This document shows, piece after piece, positions 50,821-58,770 of a stretch of 64,000 bases of DNA (positions within the stretch are counted from its first letter, which is position 1; every line of letters starts with the position of its first letter). The notes beneath the pieces are model-generated. The model was not told the DNA's origin, made no database searches, and worked only from the letters and a program-made list of their open reading frames with translations. The translations under genes were made by a program, and so were the position numbers. Location: positions 124,001 through 188,000 of the forward strand of contig JAIQGE010000004.1 of the NCBI GenBank assembly GCA_020072815.1, in the 5' to 3' direction. Source of the stretch: Terriglobia bacterium. Lineage in GTDB: Bacteria; Acidobacteriota; Terriglobia; Terriglobales; Acidobacteriaceae.

Positions 50821-51177
50821 ATGCCGACCTACACCTACAACAGAAGTTGTTCGTGCAACCGATGCCGGCTGCAAGGGCTCATGGGAGCGGCTTTGATCAT
50901 CACCACGGGCGTGCTGGGCCTGCTGCACTACTCGACCCGGTTTAGCTTTGGCCAGCTTTCGCCGGTTTATCTGCTGGTGGTCGGGGCGATGATGCTGCTG
51001 GGCCGTACCGCTTCCACGGAAGGCCATATTCCTCTGGTGAGCCAGACCGCGTTGGCGACTCCACCGCCGGGATACGCTCCGCAGGAGTGGAGCGGGCCGG
51101 GCACTCCGCCGCCTCCGGCTTCGGCCGGGACGCCAGCCAATGACGCAAACATGAACGACCCACAGGTGAAATCATGA
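50821..51177 (+). CDS. Small LiaF-like membrane protein
   Basis: 118 residues. A short Cys-rich N-terminus (SCSCNRCR) precedes two hydrophobic helices (LMGAALIITTGVLGLL, LSPVYLLVVGAMMLLG), then a Pro/Ala-rich tail. The helix pair resembles the membrane module of the next protein and of LiaI/LiaF. It lies 4 bases after the B-box gene and overlaps the DUF4097 gene by 4 bases, so it is part of the same unit. Function unknown. Confidence 0.65.
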   Translation: MPTYTYNRSCSCNRCRLQGLMGAALIITTGVLGLLHYSTRFSFGQLSPVYLLVVGAMMLLGRTASTEGHIPLVSQTALATPPPGYAPQEWSGPGTPPPPASAGTPANDANMNDPQVKS

Positions 51178-52565
51178 GCACTCTCAGTCCCGTACCCCAA
51201 TATCCGCCGCCACCGCAGAAATCGCGTTCCATGGTTGGGCCGCTGATCCTGATCGCTCTGGGCGTGCTCCTTATGCTGGGCACCATGGGCATGATCTCCC
51301 TCCGCGGTTTTGGGATTTGGTTTGCCCGTTACTGGCCGGCAGTGCTCATTGTCTGGGGCGCGGTCAAGCTGGCGGAATACTCCTGGGCCCGGCAAAAAGG
51401 CGAGCAGCCTTCGCGCTTGGGGGCCGGCAGCATCGTGCTGGTTGTGTTCTTTGTTCTGATCGGCATCAGCGCCACCAGCCTGTCGCGCGTGGACTGGCAC
51501 GGCTTGCACTCGCAGTTCAATATTGACGACGACACGAATGATTTCTTCGGCCTCATGGGAAATTCCTATGAATTCACTGACACTCTGGCCCAGCCGGTTG
51601 CCGGTGGAACAGAGTTCAAAGTGCTGGCGCGCCGGGGCAGCATCAAAGTCACACCCAGCGCTGACGCCCAGGCCCATCTGGTCGTCCATAAGACGCTGAG
51701 AACCGATACACAGGAGGGCGCCGATAGTCTCAATACATCCACGCGTCCCAGCTTTGTCCAGCAAGGCAGCCTGTGGATTCTGGACGCCACCGGCAGCAAC
51801 TTTGAACGCGGACGTTTTGACCTGGACTTGCAATTGCCGCGCAACGCCGCGCTCTCGCTCTCCACGCGCCGCGGTGACATCACCGTCTCCAATCGCGACG
51901 GCGCGCTAGACATCTCCACCGACCACGGTGACGTCAGCCTGGACCAGATCAAAGGCAACGCATCACTGCACATGAGGGGCGGCACAGTCACGGTGAAGGA
52001 CGTTAGCGGCGACGTGCAGGTTGACGGCACGGTAGACGACGGCAGTGTCTCCGGCGTGGGAGGGTCGCTGGACTTTAATGCCGGTTACAACGGCGAGATC
52101 CAGCTCGCAAAAATCGGCAAGCAGCTTCATTTCAAATCCGTGCGGACCACCTTGCAGGCGCCCAAACTTGATGGCGAAATCAATATGTCGCGCGGCAACA
52201 TCCGCGGCAGCTCCGTCACCGGCCCCTTCCGGTTGGAGACCCGGTCCAACGACATTCGACTGGAAGACGCTTCCGGCGACGTCCACGTGGACAACCGCAA
52301 CGGCATTGTGGAAGTCAGGACCAAAGCTCCGCTGGGGAGCATTGACGTGACCGACAGCCACGGCGATATTACCGTGGACGTGCCGGCCAGTGCGGGCTTC
52401 CAACTGGATGCGGAAAGCACCAACGGCAACATTACCGCGGAGTTTACCGGGATCAACGTGGATAGCCAGCAAAGAAATGCCACGGCCCGCGGGACGGTCG
52501 GCAAGGGCGGGCCCACGATGCGCTTGCGATCAGATCGCGGCACCATTCAGATCAGGAAACAGTAG
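51174..52565 (+). CDS. DUF4097 (toast-rack) beta-repeat membrane protein
   Basis: 463 residues. N-terminal helices (VGPLILIALGVLLMLGTMGM; YWPAVLIVWGAVKLAEY; GAGSIVLVVFFVLIGI) are followed by a long beta-repeat domain. Repeats such as GDITVSNRDGALDISTDHGDVSLDQ and the later SGDVHVDNRNGIVEVR are typical of the DUF4097/DUF4098 toast-rack fold, a right-handed beta-structure found in envelope proteins of stress operons (LiaG-like). It ends with SDRGTIQIRK. It is the last gene of the sigma/anti-sigma operon and a likely exported or outer-face sensor (inference). Confidence 0.8.
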   Translation: MSTLSPVPQYPPPPQKSRSMVGPLILIALGVLLMLGTMGMISLRGFGIWFARYWPAVLIVWGAVKLAEYSWARQKGEQPSRLGAGSIVLVVFFVLIGISATSLSRVDWHGLHSQFNIDDDTNDFFGLMGNSYEFTDTLAQPVAGGTEFKVLARRGSIKVTPSADAQAHLVVHKTLRTDTQEGADSLNTSTRPSFVQQGSLWILDATGSNFERGRFDLDLQLPRNAALSLSTRRGDITVSNRDGALDISTDHGDVSLDQIKGNASLHMRGGTVTVKDVSGDVQVDGTVDDGSVSGVGGSLDFNAGYNGEIQLAKIGKQLHFKSVRTTLQAPKLDGEINMSRGNIRGSSVTGPFRLETRSNDIRLEDASGDVHVDNRNGIVEVRTKAPLGSIDVTDSHGDITVDVPASAGFQLDAESTNGNITAEFTGINVDSQQRNATARGTVGKGGPTMRLRSDRGTIQIRKQ

Positions 52566-52572
52566 AAGAACG

Positions 52573-52726
52573 GTAGTTGGCTGTTGGCTGTTGGCTGTTG
52601 GCTGTTGGCTTTTTGGTATTTGGCGAAGGTTGCTGTCTTTGCGCTTTAGCTAAGAGCCAAAGGCCGAAAGCCAATAGCCAGTTGCCAGTACTAATTACTA
52701 AGTACCAATTACTAAGTACCAACTAC
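52573..52726. repeat. Heptad-repeat inverted element between convergent genes
   Basis: The left arm is tandem TTGGCTG units (five copies) ending in TTTGGTA TTTGGCG. The right arm on the other strand reads as 7-base units (TTGGTAC, TTAGTAA, TTGGTAC, TTAGTAA, TTAGTAC...). The tips GTAGTTGG (52573-52580) and CCAACTAC (52719-52726) are inverted. The right arm includes the cmk stop codon. The TTTGGTA/TTGGCGAA segment resembles 21338-21360. Confidence 0.65.
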
Positions 52727-53463
52727 TTGCTCTTCCGCTCCGCCAGCTTGGAGTCTACGATTTCGCACGCCCGTTCCGCCACCTGGTCGAGCGTCAAATG
52801 CGTGGAATCAATGTGCACGGCGTCCGGCGCGGGCTCCAGAGGCGAACTGGCGCGGGTGCGGTCCCGATGGTCGCGCTTGTGTAACTCCACCAGTACCGTT
52901 GTCTCGTGTTCTTCTGCGACCCGATTCTGCTGAAAGCGCCGTGAGCCGCGGATTTCCGGTTCAGCGTCAAGGAATATCTTGACCTCCGCGTTAGGGAAGA
53001 CTTTGGTTCCGATATCGCGCCCTTCCATGACGATTCCCCCGCCTTCGCCCATGGCGCGCTGGTGGGCCACCATCCATTCGCGCACCGGCGGATGCACGGA
53101 GACTCTTGAGGCCGCGTCGGTCACGTCCTGCTGGCGCACGCGGTCGGTGACGTCCCGGCGGTCGAGCACAACCCGGTTGCCTTCCGCACGCGGCAGCAGT
53201 TCGATCTGGGACGCCTGCGCCAGTTCAGCCAGCGCAGCTCCGTCATCGAGCGAAGCGCCGGTTTCAATCGCCTTGAGCGCCAGAGCGCGATACATGGCGC
53301 CGCTCTCAATATTCACGTATCCATACTTGCGGGCCAGCAGCGCAGCCAGCGTGCTCTTGCCCGAGCCGGCGGGACCGTCAATAGCGATCACCATCTTGCG
53401 TGGCGCGGAAGCGGAGGCCTCAGGCGCAACTTCGCTGGGCGCGCGGTCCTTGGCGCTAGACAT
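52723..53463 (-). CDS. cmk: Cytidylate kinase
   Basis: 246 residues from ATG 53463 (GGAGG about 11 bases upstream). The first 23 residues are a polar extension; the conserved enzyme starts MVIAIDGPAGSGKST (P-loop). It continues with YVNIESGAMYRALAL, the bacterial CMP-binding insert, and VMEGRDIGTKVFPNAEVKIFLDA. It phosphorylates CMP and dCMP to the diphosphates. The 3' end (ERKSK) lies in the heptad-repeat arm. It overlaps the upstream AlkZ-like gene by 8 bases. Confidence 0.92.
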   Translation of the reverse strand: MSSAKDRAPSEVAPEASASAPRKMVIAIDGPAGSGKSTLAALLARKYGYVNIESGAMYRALALKAIETGASLDDGAALAELAQASQIELLPRAEGNRVVLDRRDVTDRVRQQDVTDAASRVSVHPPVREWMVAHQRAMGEGGGIVMEGRDIGTKVFPNAEVKIFLDAEPEIRGSRRFQQNRVAEEHETTVLVELHKRDHRDRTRASSPLEPAPDAVHIDSTHLTLDQVAERACEIVDSKLAERKSK

Positions 53464-54319
53464 GCGTCCGCCTCCGCGGTTCCACAACCGGCGCCAGTTG
53501 GATGAAAGTCTTGGCGCCCACGGTGATGAAGCTGAGTTCGCGCGCAGCCAGCAGCGCGTTCATGGCTTCGCGAACCTTCGACCGCGGCGTGAGATGAGAA
53601 AGAAACTGTTCGAGCTCATCCTGCGTGGCGGCGATCGCCGTCTCCAGATACTTGCACAGCAACGCGGACACGGCTTCCGGCGCGGAAATTTCCACGCCTT
53701 CCCGCACCGCGCCGGGCGACCAGCGGTAAAACACGTCCCAGAACGAACCCTCCGTGGCGTTGTAATCCACGCGGGTGATTTTCAAGATGGTCCACAGCTC
53801 GCTCAGCGCGTTGTCCAGCGCGGCGATGCTCGTCTCCCGGCCCACCGCTTCCTGCAGCTGCCCCTTGCTCAGGGGACCGTGTTTCTGCAGCGCTTCGAAT
53901 ACGCGTCCGGAAAGTTGCGACACCGCGGCGCCCTGGGCTTTGGTCTTGGGCGGCGCTTTGGGATTGCGGTCACCCACCAGCGCATAGAAGAAAGGAAACA
54001 GCGAAGCGGCCACGATCAGGCTGGCGTCGCCGAACAGGTGCAGCTCATACGCACCCCGCTCCCGCAGCAGCCGGACCATCAACTCCGTGGCTTGCTGCGC
54101 GCGCGGATCAGCGAAGGCGTGCCTGGCGTCTGGCAGGCCGTCCGCCGTACCCACGTAGGCGCCCATGAACGTTGGCAGCGCGGGCAGCGTGCGTTCGGGA
54201 TACAACAGGCAAAAACCCACGTCCTCAAGAAAAGCGCGCGCCTGCTCCAGCGTGCGGACCGGATCGCCCTGGAGCCGCCATTTGTGCGCCCGTTGCTGTT
54301 GCAGTTCTGGTTCAGTCAT
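53456..54319 (-). CDS. Winged-helix protein, AlkZ/YcaQ-like
   Basis: 287 residues. The central section has a winged-helix-like repeat (RVFEALQKHGPLSKGQLQEAVG...LDNALSELWTILKI) and an aromatic-rich wing (WDVFYRWSPG), followed by a second DNA-binding-like segment (LTPRSKVREAMNALLAARELSFI). This resembles AlkZ/YcaQ-related proteins, which include interstrand-crosslink and alkylation repair glycosylases, but the catalytic motif was not confirmed. It is the first gene of a pair with cmk (8-base overlap). Confidence 0.6.
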   Translation of the reverse strand: MTEPELQQQRAHKWRLQGDPVRTLEQARAFLEDVGFCLLYPERTLPALPTFMGAYVGTADGLPDARHAFADPRAQQATELMVRLLRERGAYELHLFGDASLIVAASLFPFFYALVGDRNPKAPPKTKAQGAAVSQLSGRVFEALQKHGPLSKGQLQEAVGRETSIAALDNALSELWTILKITRVDYNATEGSFWDVFYRWSPGAVREGVEISAPEAVSALLCKYLETAIAATQDELEQFLSHLTPRSKVREAMNALLAARELSFITVGAKTFIQLAPVVEPRRRTHV

Positions 54320-54354
54320 AGGTTGATGATCGACGCCCTTGCTGTGCGTTCGAC

Positions 54355-54534
54355 TTACGGCCAGCGCTGCGCCCCGTACAGCATCCTGACGATTTCAACA
54401 ACACTTTCCTTTACACGATACACCACGACGAACGGGAGCGGAGGAAACACCGGCTCCGTATTCGGCTGTAGGTCAATTCAAATTCTGGCTAGATTTTCTT
54501 CAAGACCATTTTCTTCAGGACCATCATGCACTCT
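54355..54534 (-). pseudogene. Remnant of a RelE/ParE-type toxin
   Basis: Read on the minus strand, the last ~36 codons are EPVFPPLPFVVVYRVKES and then VVEIVRMLYGAQRWP and a stop, the typical C-terminal end of RelE/ParE toxins (PFxVxYRVxxxxVxILRVLHGxxxW). Upstream in the same frame is an in-frame TGA at 54480-54478 and then PEEN/LEENLARI. No start or antitoxin is recognisable. Probably a decayed toxin fragment. Confidence 0.45.
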
Positions 54535-54681
54535 AGGCTGTGTCATCCTGAGCGGAGCGACGCTGCGCAGCATGGCGTCGCGCAGTCGAAGGACCCCGAG
54601 AATCCTTCCCCGACCATGCGGCTTCAGTGAGTTCTCACGACGCACACTCCCTCTCTCTCCTGTGTGGGCGGTTTTGGGATC

Positions 54682-54873
54682 CTACTCATTGGAGCGGTCC
54701 TCCCAGAAATATAAGAAGACACTGGCAATTGCGCTGATTGCCAATGACTCGATAATTGTCCCCAAGATCGGCTGGCCAAGTGCGTGGAGTTTGCGGAGTG
54801 AATCGAAAGCAATGAAGACGAAAAACAATATTCCGACCTCCGCAAGCCATTTTGCAAGCTTGAATTTTCTCAT
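54682..54873 (-). CDS. Small two-helix membrane protein
   Basis: 63 residues. AAGGTGG lies about 5 bases before the ATG at 54873. It has two hydrophobic segments (VGILFFVFIAFDSL and IIESLAISAIASVFLYFW) and a polar end (EDRSNE). No family recognised. It is AT-richer than mutL upstream, and could be a relic or a genuine small membrane protein. Confidence 0.45.
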   Translation of the reverse strand: MRKFKLAKWLAEVGILFFVFIAFDSLRKLHALGQPILGTIIESLAISAIASVFLYFWEDRSNE

Positions 54874-54922
54874 CAATGCCACCTTGATCGCGTCATTTCG
54901 CTTTAAAAACGGCCCGCTGACC

Positions 54923-56914
54923 TCAAATCCGCTTGAACGCCTTCTGTATCTCTTTCACAGAATACCGCAGCACCACCGGACGCCCGTGCGGACACGTCAT
55001 CGGACACTCCGTTTTGGCCAGTTCCTGCAGCAGCCACTCCATTTTGTTTTGTTCCAGCGGCATGTTGATCTTGATGGCCGCGTGGCAGGCGATGCTGGCG
55101 GCGATCCTCGCCCGGATCTTCTCCAGGTTCAGCGCCTGCTCTTCCTGTTGGAACTGGTCGAGCAATTCCAGCAGCATCTTTTCGACGTCCGCAGGCGGCA
55201 CGCCCGCCGGGGCAGTCTTGACGGCCACCGTGCGCGCTCCAAACAGCTCCGCTTCAAAGCCGTTGCGGCGCAGCTCTTCAGAGATTTCAGTAAACACCGC
55301 CTGCTGGCCGGGCGAGAGTTCCACGATCAGCGGCATGAGCATGCGCTGGCCCTCCTGCGACGCCTGGCTGCGGCTGCGCTCGCGCAGGATGCGTTCAAAC
55401 AGGACGCGCTCGTGGGCCACGTGCTGGTCAATGATCCACAGGCCGTCCGCGTTCACGGCCAGGATGAACGAATCGCGCACCTGGCCCAGCGGTTTCAGGC
55501 TGGCGAGCACCAGCGCGTCTGGGATTTCCTGCGGTTCGTCGGCCAGCACGTTGCCGCAGGCATCGCCGTGGCCGTTCGTCTTCCACGTAAGTACCGGCGC
55601 GGCAATCGGGCCAAAGCCGCTCACCGCGGCGTTGGCTTCAATGGGGATCGGCGCGCCGGCAAACTGCAAACGCCCGCTCATTGGAAGCTGCGCCGGGGCC
55701 TGCAGGGAGAACTCATCGCGCGCGCCGGATGGCAAGGAAGCGTTGTCCGCCGGCCCGCCGGCCACGCCTTCATCGGCCATGCGTGCTCCCGGCGTCAGTC
55801 CCGGAGCCGCCGTGGGCTGCGCGTGAATCTCGCGGGTGAACTCCGGCACCGGACGCGCCTTCATCAGCGCCGCGCGCACCGAGTCGCGCACAAAATCATG
55901 CACCAGGGAATGCTGGCGGAACCGCACCTCCGTCTTCGACGGATGGACGTTGGCATCCACTTCCGCATTAGGCAGCTCGATGAACAGCAGCACCACGGGA
56001 AACACCGTGGGCGGAAGGATGTTGCGGTACGCCTCGGTCAGCGCGTGTTGCACCAGGCGATCGCGGATCAGCCGGTTGTTCACGAAAATGAAGATCGAGT
56101 TGCGGTTCAGCTTCTGCACTTCCGGCTTGGAGATGAAACCGTGCAGGCGCATGTCACCCGGCACTGGCGGCTGGTAATCTTCGTCGCGGCGCCAGGGCGG
56201 CGGTTCAGGGATTCCCACCCGCTCCAGCTTCACGGTCGCCGCAAGAGGAACAAGCTGGTCCAGGGTTTCGCGGCCAAAGACCTGGTAGATGCGCTGCGCG
56301 TGCGACTCCACCGGCGCCGCCACAAGCATGGCGTTGGTGGCCGAATGCAATTCAAAATGTTTTTCCGGATGCGCCAGCGCATAGTGCGTGACCAGCGACG
56401 CGATGTGCGAAAGCTCCGTGGACTCGGCCTTCAGAAATTTCTTGCGCGCGGGAGTATTGAAGAACAAATCGCGCACGGCGATGGACGTCCCCTGCGGCAG
56501 CCCGGCGTCTTCCACCCGGAGGATCTTGCCGCCGGCAATCTCCAGCACGGTGCCGCTGTCTTCTTCCGGCGCGCGCGTCTCCAGCAGCATGCGCGAGACG
56601 CTGGCAATGGAGGGCAGCGCTTCCCCGCGGAAGCCCAGCGTGTGGATGTTCAGCAGGTCTTCGGCGTCTTTGATCTTGGACGTCGCGTGCCGTTCGAAGG
56701 CCAGCAGTGCGTCGTCGCGCACCATGCCGCAGCCGTTGTCGGTGACCTGGACCAGCTTCCGTCCGCCGGCTTCCACTTGCACGCGGATGCGCGTGGCCCC
56801 GGCGTCCAAAGAATTTTCCAGCAGCTCCTTTAACACGGACGCGGGACGCTCCACCACTTCGCCGGCGGCGATTTTGTTGGCGACGTGTTCTGAAAGAACG
56901 TGGATGCGGCCCAT
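54923..56914 (-). CDS. mutL: DNA mismatch repair protein MutL
   Basis: 663 residues. N-terminal GHKL ATPase: IAAGEVVERPASVLKELLENSLDAGAT, DNGCGM, RHATSKI and GFRGEALPSIASV are all intact. The C-terminal domain carries the metal-binding endonuclease motif DQHVAHERVLFE near residue 490, plus ACHAAIKINM and CPHGRP. This marks the nicking (MutH-independent) class of MutL. It acts with MutS to initiate strand-specific excision. Short unconserved linker around residues 340-430. Confidence 0.95.
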   Translation of the reverse strand: MGRIHVLSEHVANKIAAGEVVERPASVLKELLENSLDAGATRIRVQVEAGGRKLVQVTDNGCGMVRDDALLAFERHATSKIKDAEDLLNIHTLGFRGEALPSIASVSRMLLETRAPEEDSGTVLEIAGGKILRVEDAGLPQGTSIAVRDLFFNTPARKKFLKAESTELSHIASLVTHYALAHPEKHFELHSATNAMLVAAPVESHAQRIYQVFGRETLDQLVPLAATVKLERVGIPEPPPWRRDEDYQPPVPGDMRLHGFISKPEVQKLNRNSIFIFVNNRLIRDRLVQHALTEAYRNILPPTVFPVVLLFIELPNAEVDANVHPSKTEVRFRQHSLVHDFVRDSVRAALMKARPVPEFTREIHAQPTAAPGLTPGARMADEGVAGGPADNASLPSGARDEFSLQAPAQLPMSGRLQFAGAPIPIEANAAVSGFGPIAAPVLTWKTNGHGDACGNVLADEPQEIPDALVLASLKPLGQVRDSFILAVNADGLWIIDQHVAHERVLFERILRERSRSQASQEGQRMLMPLIVELSPGQQAVFTEISEELRRNGFEAELFGARTVAVKTAPAGVPPADVEKMLLELLDQFQQEEQALNLEKIRARIAASIACHAAIKINMPLEQNKMEWLLQELAKTECPMTCPHGRPVVLRYSVKEIQKAFKRI

Positions 56915-56929
56915 GTGAATCTTAATTTA

Positions 56930-57117
56930 ACCACAAAGGACACGAAGGCACACAAAGAAGGCAAACGCGGCGCGTGCTGCTACGCGGCTCCGCCAACTTA
57001 AGCAAGATGCATTTGCAACTCGAATCCGAGACGGCTTTGCGCACAGCTGGATCGTGCAGTCTACAAGAAAAAAGGGGGCACTCGCCTCCGTGCCCCTCTG
57101 TGTCCTCTGTGGTGAAG
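56930..57117. repeat. Empty inverted-arm element (CACAAAGGACAC type)
   Basis: The left arm (CCACAAAGGACACGAAGGCA from 56931) and the right arm (ending GTCCTCTGTGGTGAAGG at 57117) are imperfect inverted copies of the same 8-9-base unit class that brackets the GxxExxY genes. The ~130 bp between them has no GxxExxY frame. It fills the gap between mutL and the TldE-like gene. Confidence 0.5.
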
Positions 57118-57120
57118 GCT

Positions 57121-58770
57121 CTACTTTGCCGCCAGCGCCGGCGCCGGATAGTTTGGCAGTTTTTCCTTGGTGCGGTTGGAGCGCTGGATTTCCAATTCGT
57201 CAAACAGCAAGGACGGCGCAACGATGGAACTGGGCAACGGCTCCGAACGGTTGTAGACATAGACGTCATTGCCGGCGGCGACGATACCAGTCCTCAAAGC
57301 GCGCGTATCCAGCAGGTGGAAGACCGCGCCGCGGACCAGTTCCATGTGGCCATCGTTCACGTACACGCGCCACAGCAGACGCGGCGTCAACTGCGGCCCG
57401 GTGGTCTCCACGTAATAACCGTACGGACGGCCCTGGTCCTTGCACATGGCGATCAACTTTTTCTTCAGTTCTTCAAAGCTCACCCCGTTGGCGGCGCTGA
57501 AAATCAAATTGGAGATTTGCGAGCGCGGCGGTCCGGCCAGCGACGTGCGCCCGTGGCCGTTGGAATGCGGAAAGTCGCGGATGGGCTCCCGTCCTAGCAG
57601 GTAGTTGGTCAGTACGCCCTTGTCAATCACCGTGACCGTCTGGGCGGCCGTGCCTTCATCGTCCACGTCATAGCTGCCGGCCAGCGTCTGCCCGTCAATT
57701 TTCTTCGACCGGGGATCGTCCACCACGGTAAAGAAGTCCGGCAGCACCCGGCTCTTGTACGCGGAAGCAAAATCGCCGCGGGTGCGCGCTGAGTTCCCCA
57801 GCTCCGGGCGGATGCCCAGCACGTTGGGGACGATCAGGCGTTCAAACAGTGCGGTCGCCGCGTCGGCTGAGAACAGCACCGGGCCGCGATATTCATCTTC
57901 CGCCAGCGGCGCCTTGCGCAGCGCGGCAAAGGTGGCGATCAGCCGCTGCGTATCTTTTTCCGCTTCTTCCGGTTTGGGCAGTTCTTCCGGCCGGGTGACC
58001 ACGTATCCTTGGCTGCGCTCCAAGCGCATAGCGTCGTCCGCCTGGGCAGAGCCGGAGAACCCATAGGTATAAACGGCCTTGCCGTTGCGCGTGATGGCCC
58101 CTTCCGTGTTTACGTAATAACGGTTCAGTACCCGGACATTGAAGAACGCGCTGGAGTTGTCCAGACTTGGGTCGCGACGGAACAAGTCAGAGTTGGCGCG
58201 AACGCGCTGTTTCCACGCGCTAAAATCCAAGTCCAGCTTGGCCGGCTCGTGGACGGACGGCGTGGGCTTCTCCTGGGCAAAGTCGGCGACTTCGCTTTCC
58301 GTCTGCAGGTTTTTCAGCGCGGCCTGTTTTTCGCTGAGCCCGCCCAGCGCGGACTTGTACGCTTTGTCGGTGGCCAGCCAGAGCTGGCGGCGCAACGCCA
58401 TTTCCTGGTTGTCAATGGGCAGCCCTTCCACCGTGCCCACGCCTTCGCCGTAATAGCTGTCCTGCTTGTAGTCGCCAATGCGGACCACCACACGCACCAC
58501 GCGGACCAGGTTGGTATGGTCGCCGCGCAAAGCTCCCAGCGTGGCCTCCGCGGAAAAATCTCTGAGCTCAGTCACTTGATAATCAATGTAGTAAGGACGC
58601 TGCATCTCGCCCAGTTGTAGTTTTTCCTGGGAACGCCTCAGTTCGGTCAGCATGGCCTTGAGCACCGGATCGCCATGATCATCGGTTGCGATGGCCGATT
58701 TGTCGTCGGCCAAAGCCAGCGAGGTCAGCGAAACCGCGAGCAGAGCAAAGATCAAAATGGATTTGCGCAT
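57121..58770 (-). CDS. Exported TldE/PmbA-like protein (metallopeptidase partner without HExxxH)
   Basis: 549 residues with a signal peptide (MRKSILIFALLAVSLTSLALA). The body matches the TldD/PmbA fold (GRTSLAGPPRSQISNLIF, FHLLDTRALRTGIVAAGNDVYV). The zinc motif HExxxH is missing: the corresponding region reads ALFERLIVPNVLG, as in the non-catalytic TldE/PmbA subunit. It starts exactly where its upstream partner stops (TAATG). In known systems TldD and TldE form a heterodimeric protease in the cytoplasm; both proteins here carry signal peptides, so the complex is probably periplasmic. Confidence 0.85.
   Translation of the reverse strand: MRKSILIFALLAVSLTSLALADDKSAIATDDHGDPVLKAMLTELRRSQEKLQLGEMQRPYYIDYQVTELRDFSAEATLGALRGDHTNLVRVVRVVVRIGDYKQDSYYGEGVGTVEGLPIDNQEMALRRQLWLATDKAYKSALGGLSEKQAALKNLQTESEVADFAQEKPTPSVHEPAKLDLDFSAWKQRVRANSDLFRRDPSLDNSSAFFNVRVLNRYYVNTEGAITRNGKAVYTYGFSGSAQADDAMRLERSQGYVVTRPEELPKPEEAEKDTQRLIATFAALRKAPLAEDEYRGPVLFSADAATALFERLIVPNVLGIRPELGNSARTRGDFASAYKSRVLPDFFTVVDDPRSKKIDGQTLAGSYDVDDEGTAAQTVTVIDKGVLTNYLLGREPIRDFPHSNGHGRTSLAGPPRSQISNLIFSAANGVSFEELKKKLIAMCKDQGRPYGYYVETTGPQLTPRLLWRVYVNDGHMELVRGAVFHLLDTRALRTGIVAAGNDVYVYNRSEPLPSSIVAPSLLFDELEIQRSNRTKEKLPNYPAPALAAK

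Noticed and set aside
52573-52726. Possible CRISPR-like array
   Set aside because: Repeats are contiguous 7-base words without unique spacers, and no cas genes are present.
52979-56833. Very long (1284-codon) plus-strand open frame
   Set aside because: It runs antisense to cmk, the AlkZ-like gene and mutL. High GC at third codon positions removes stops on the opposite strand, and the product has no domain signatures.
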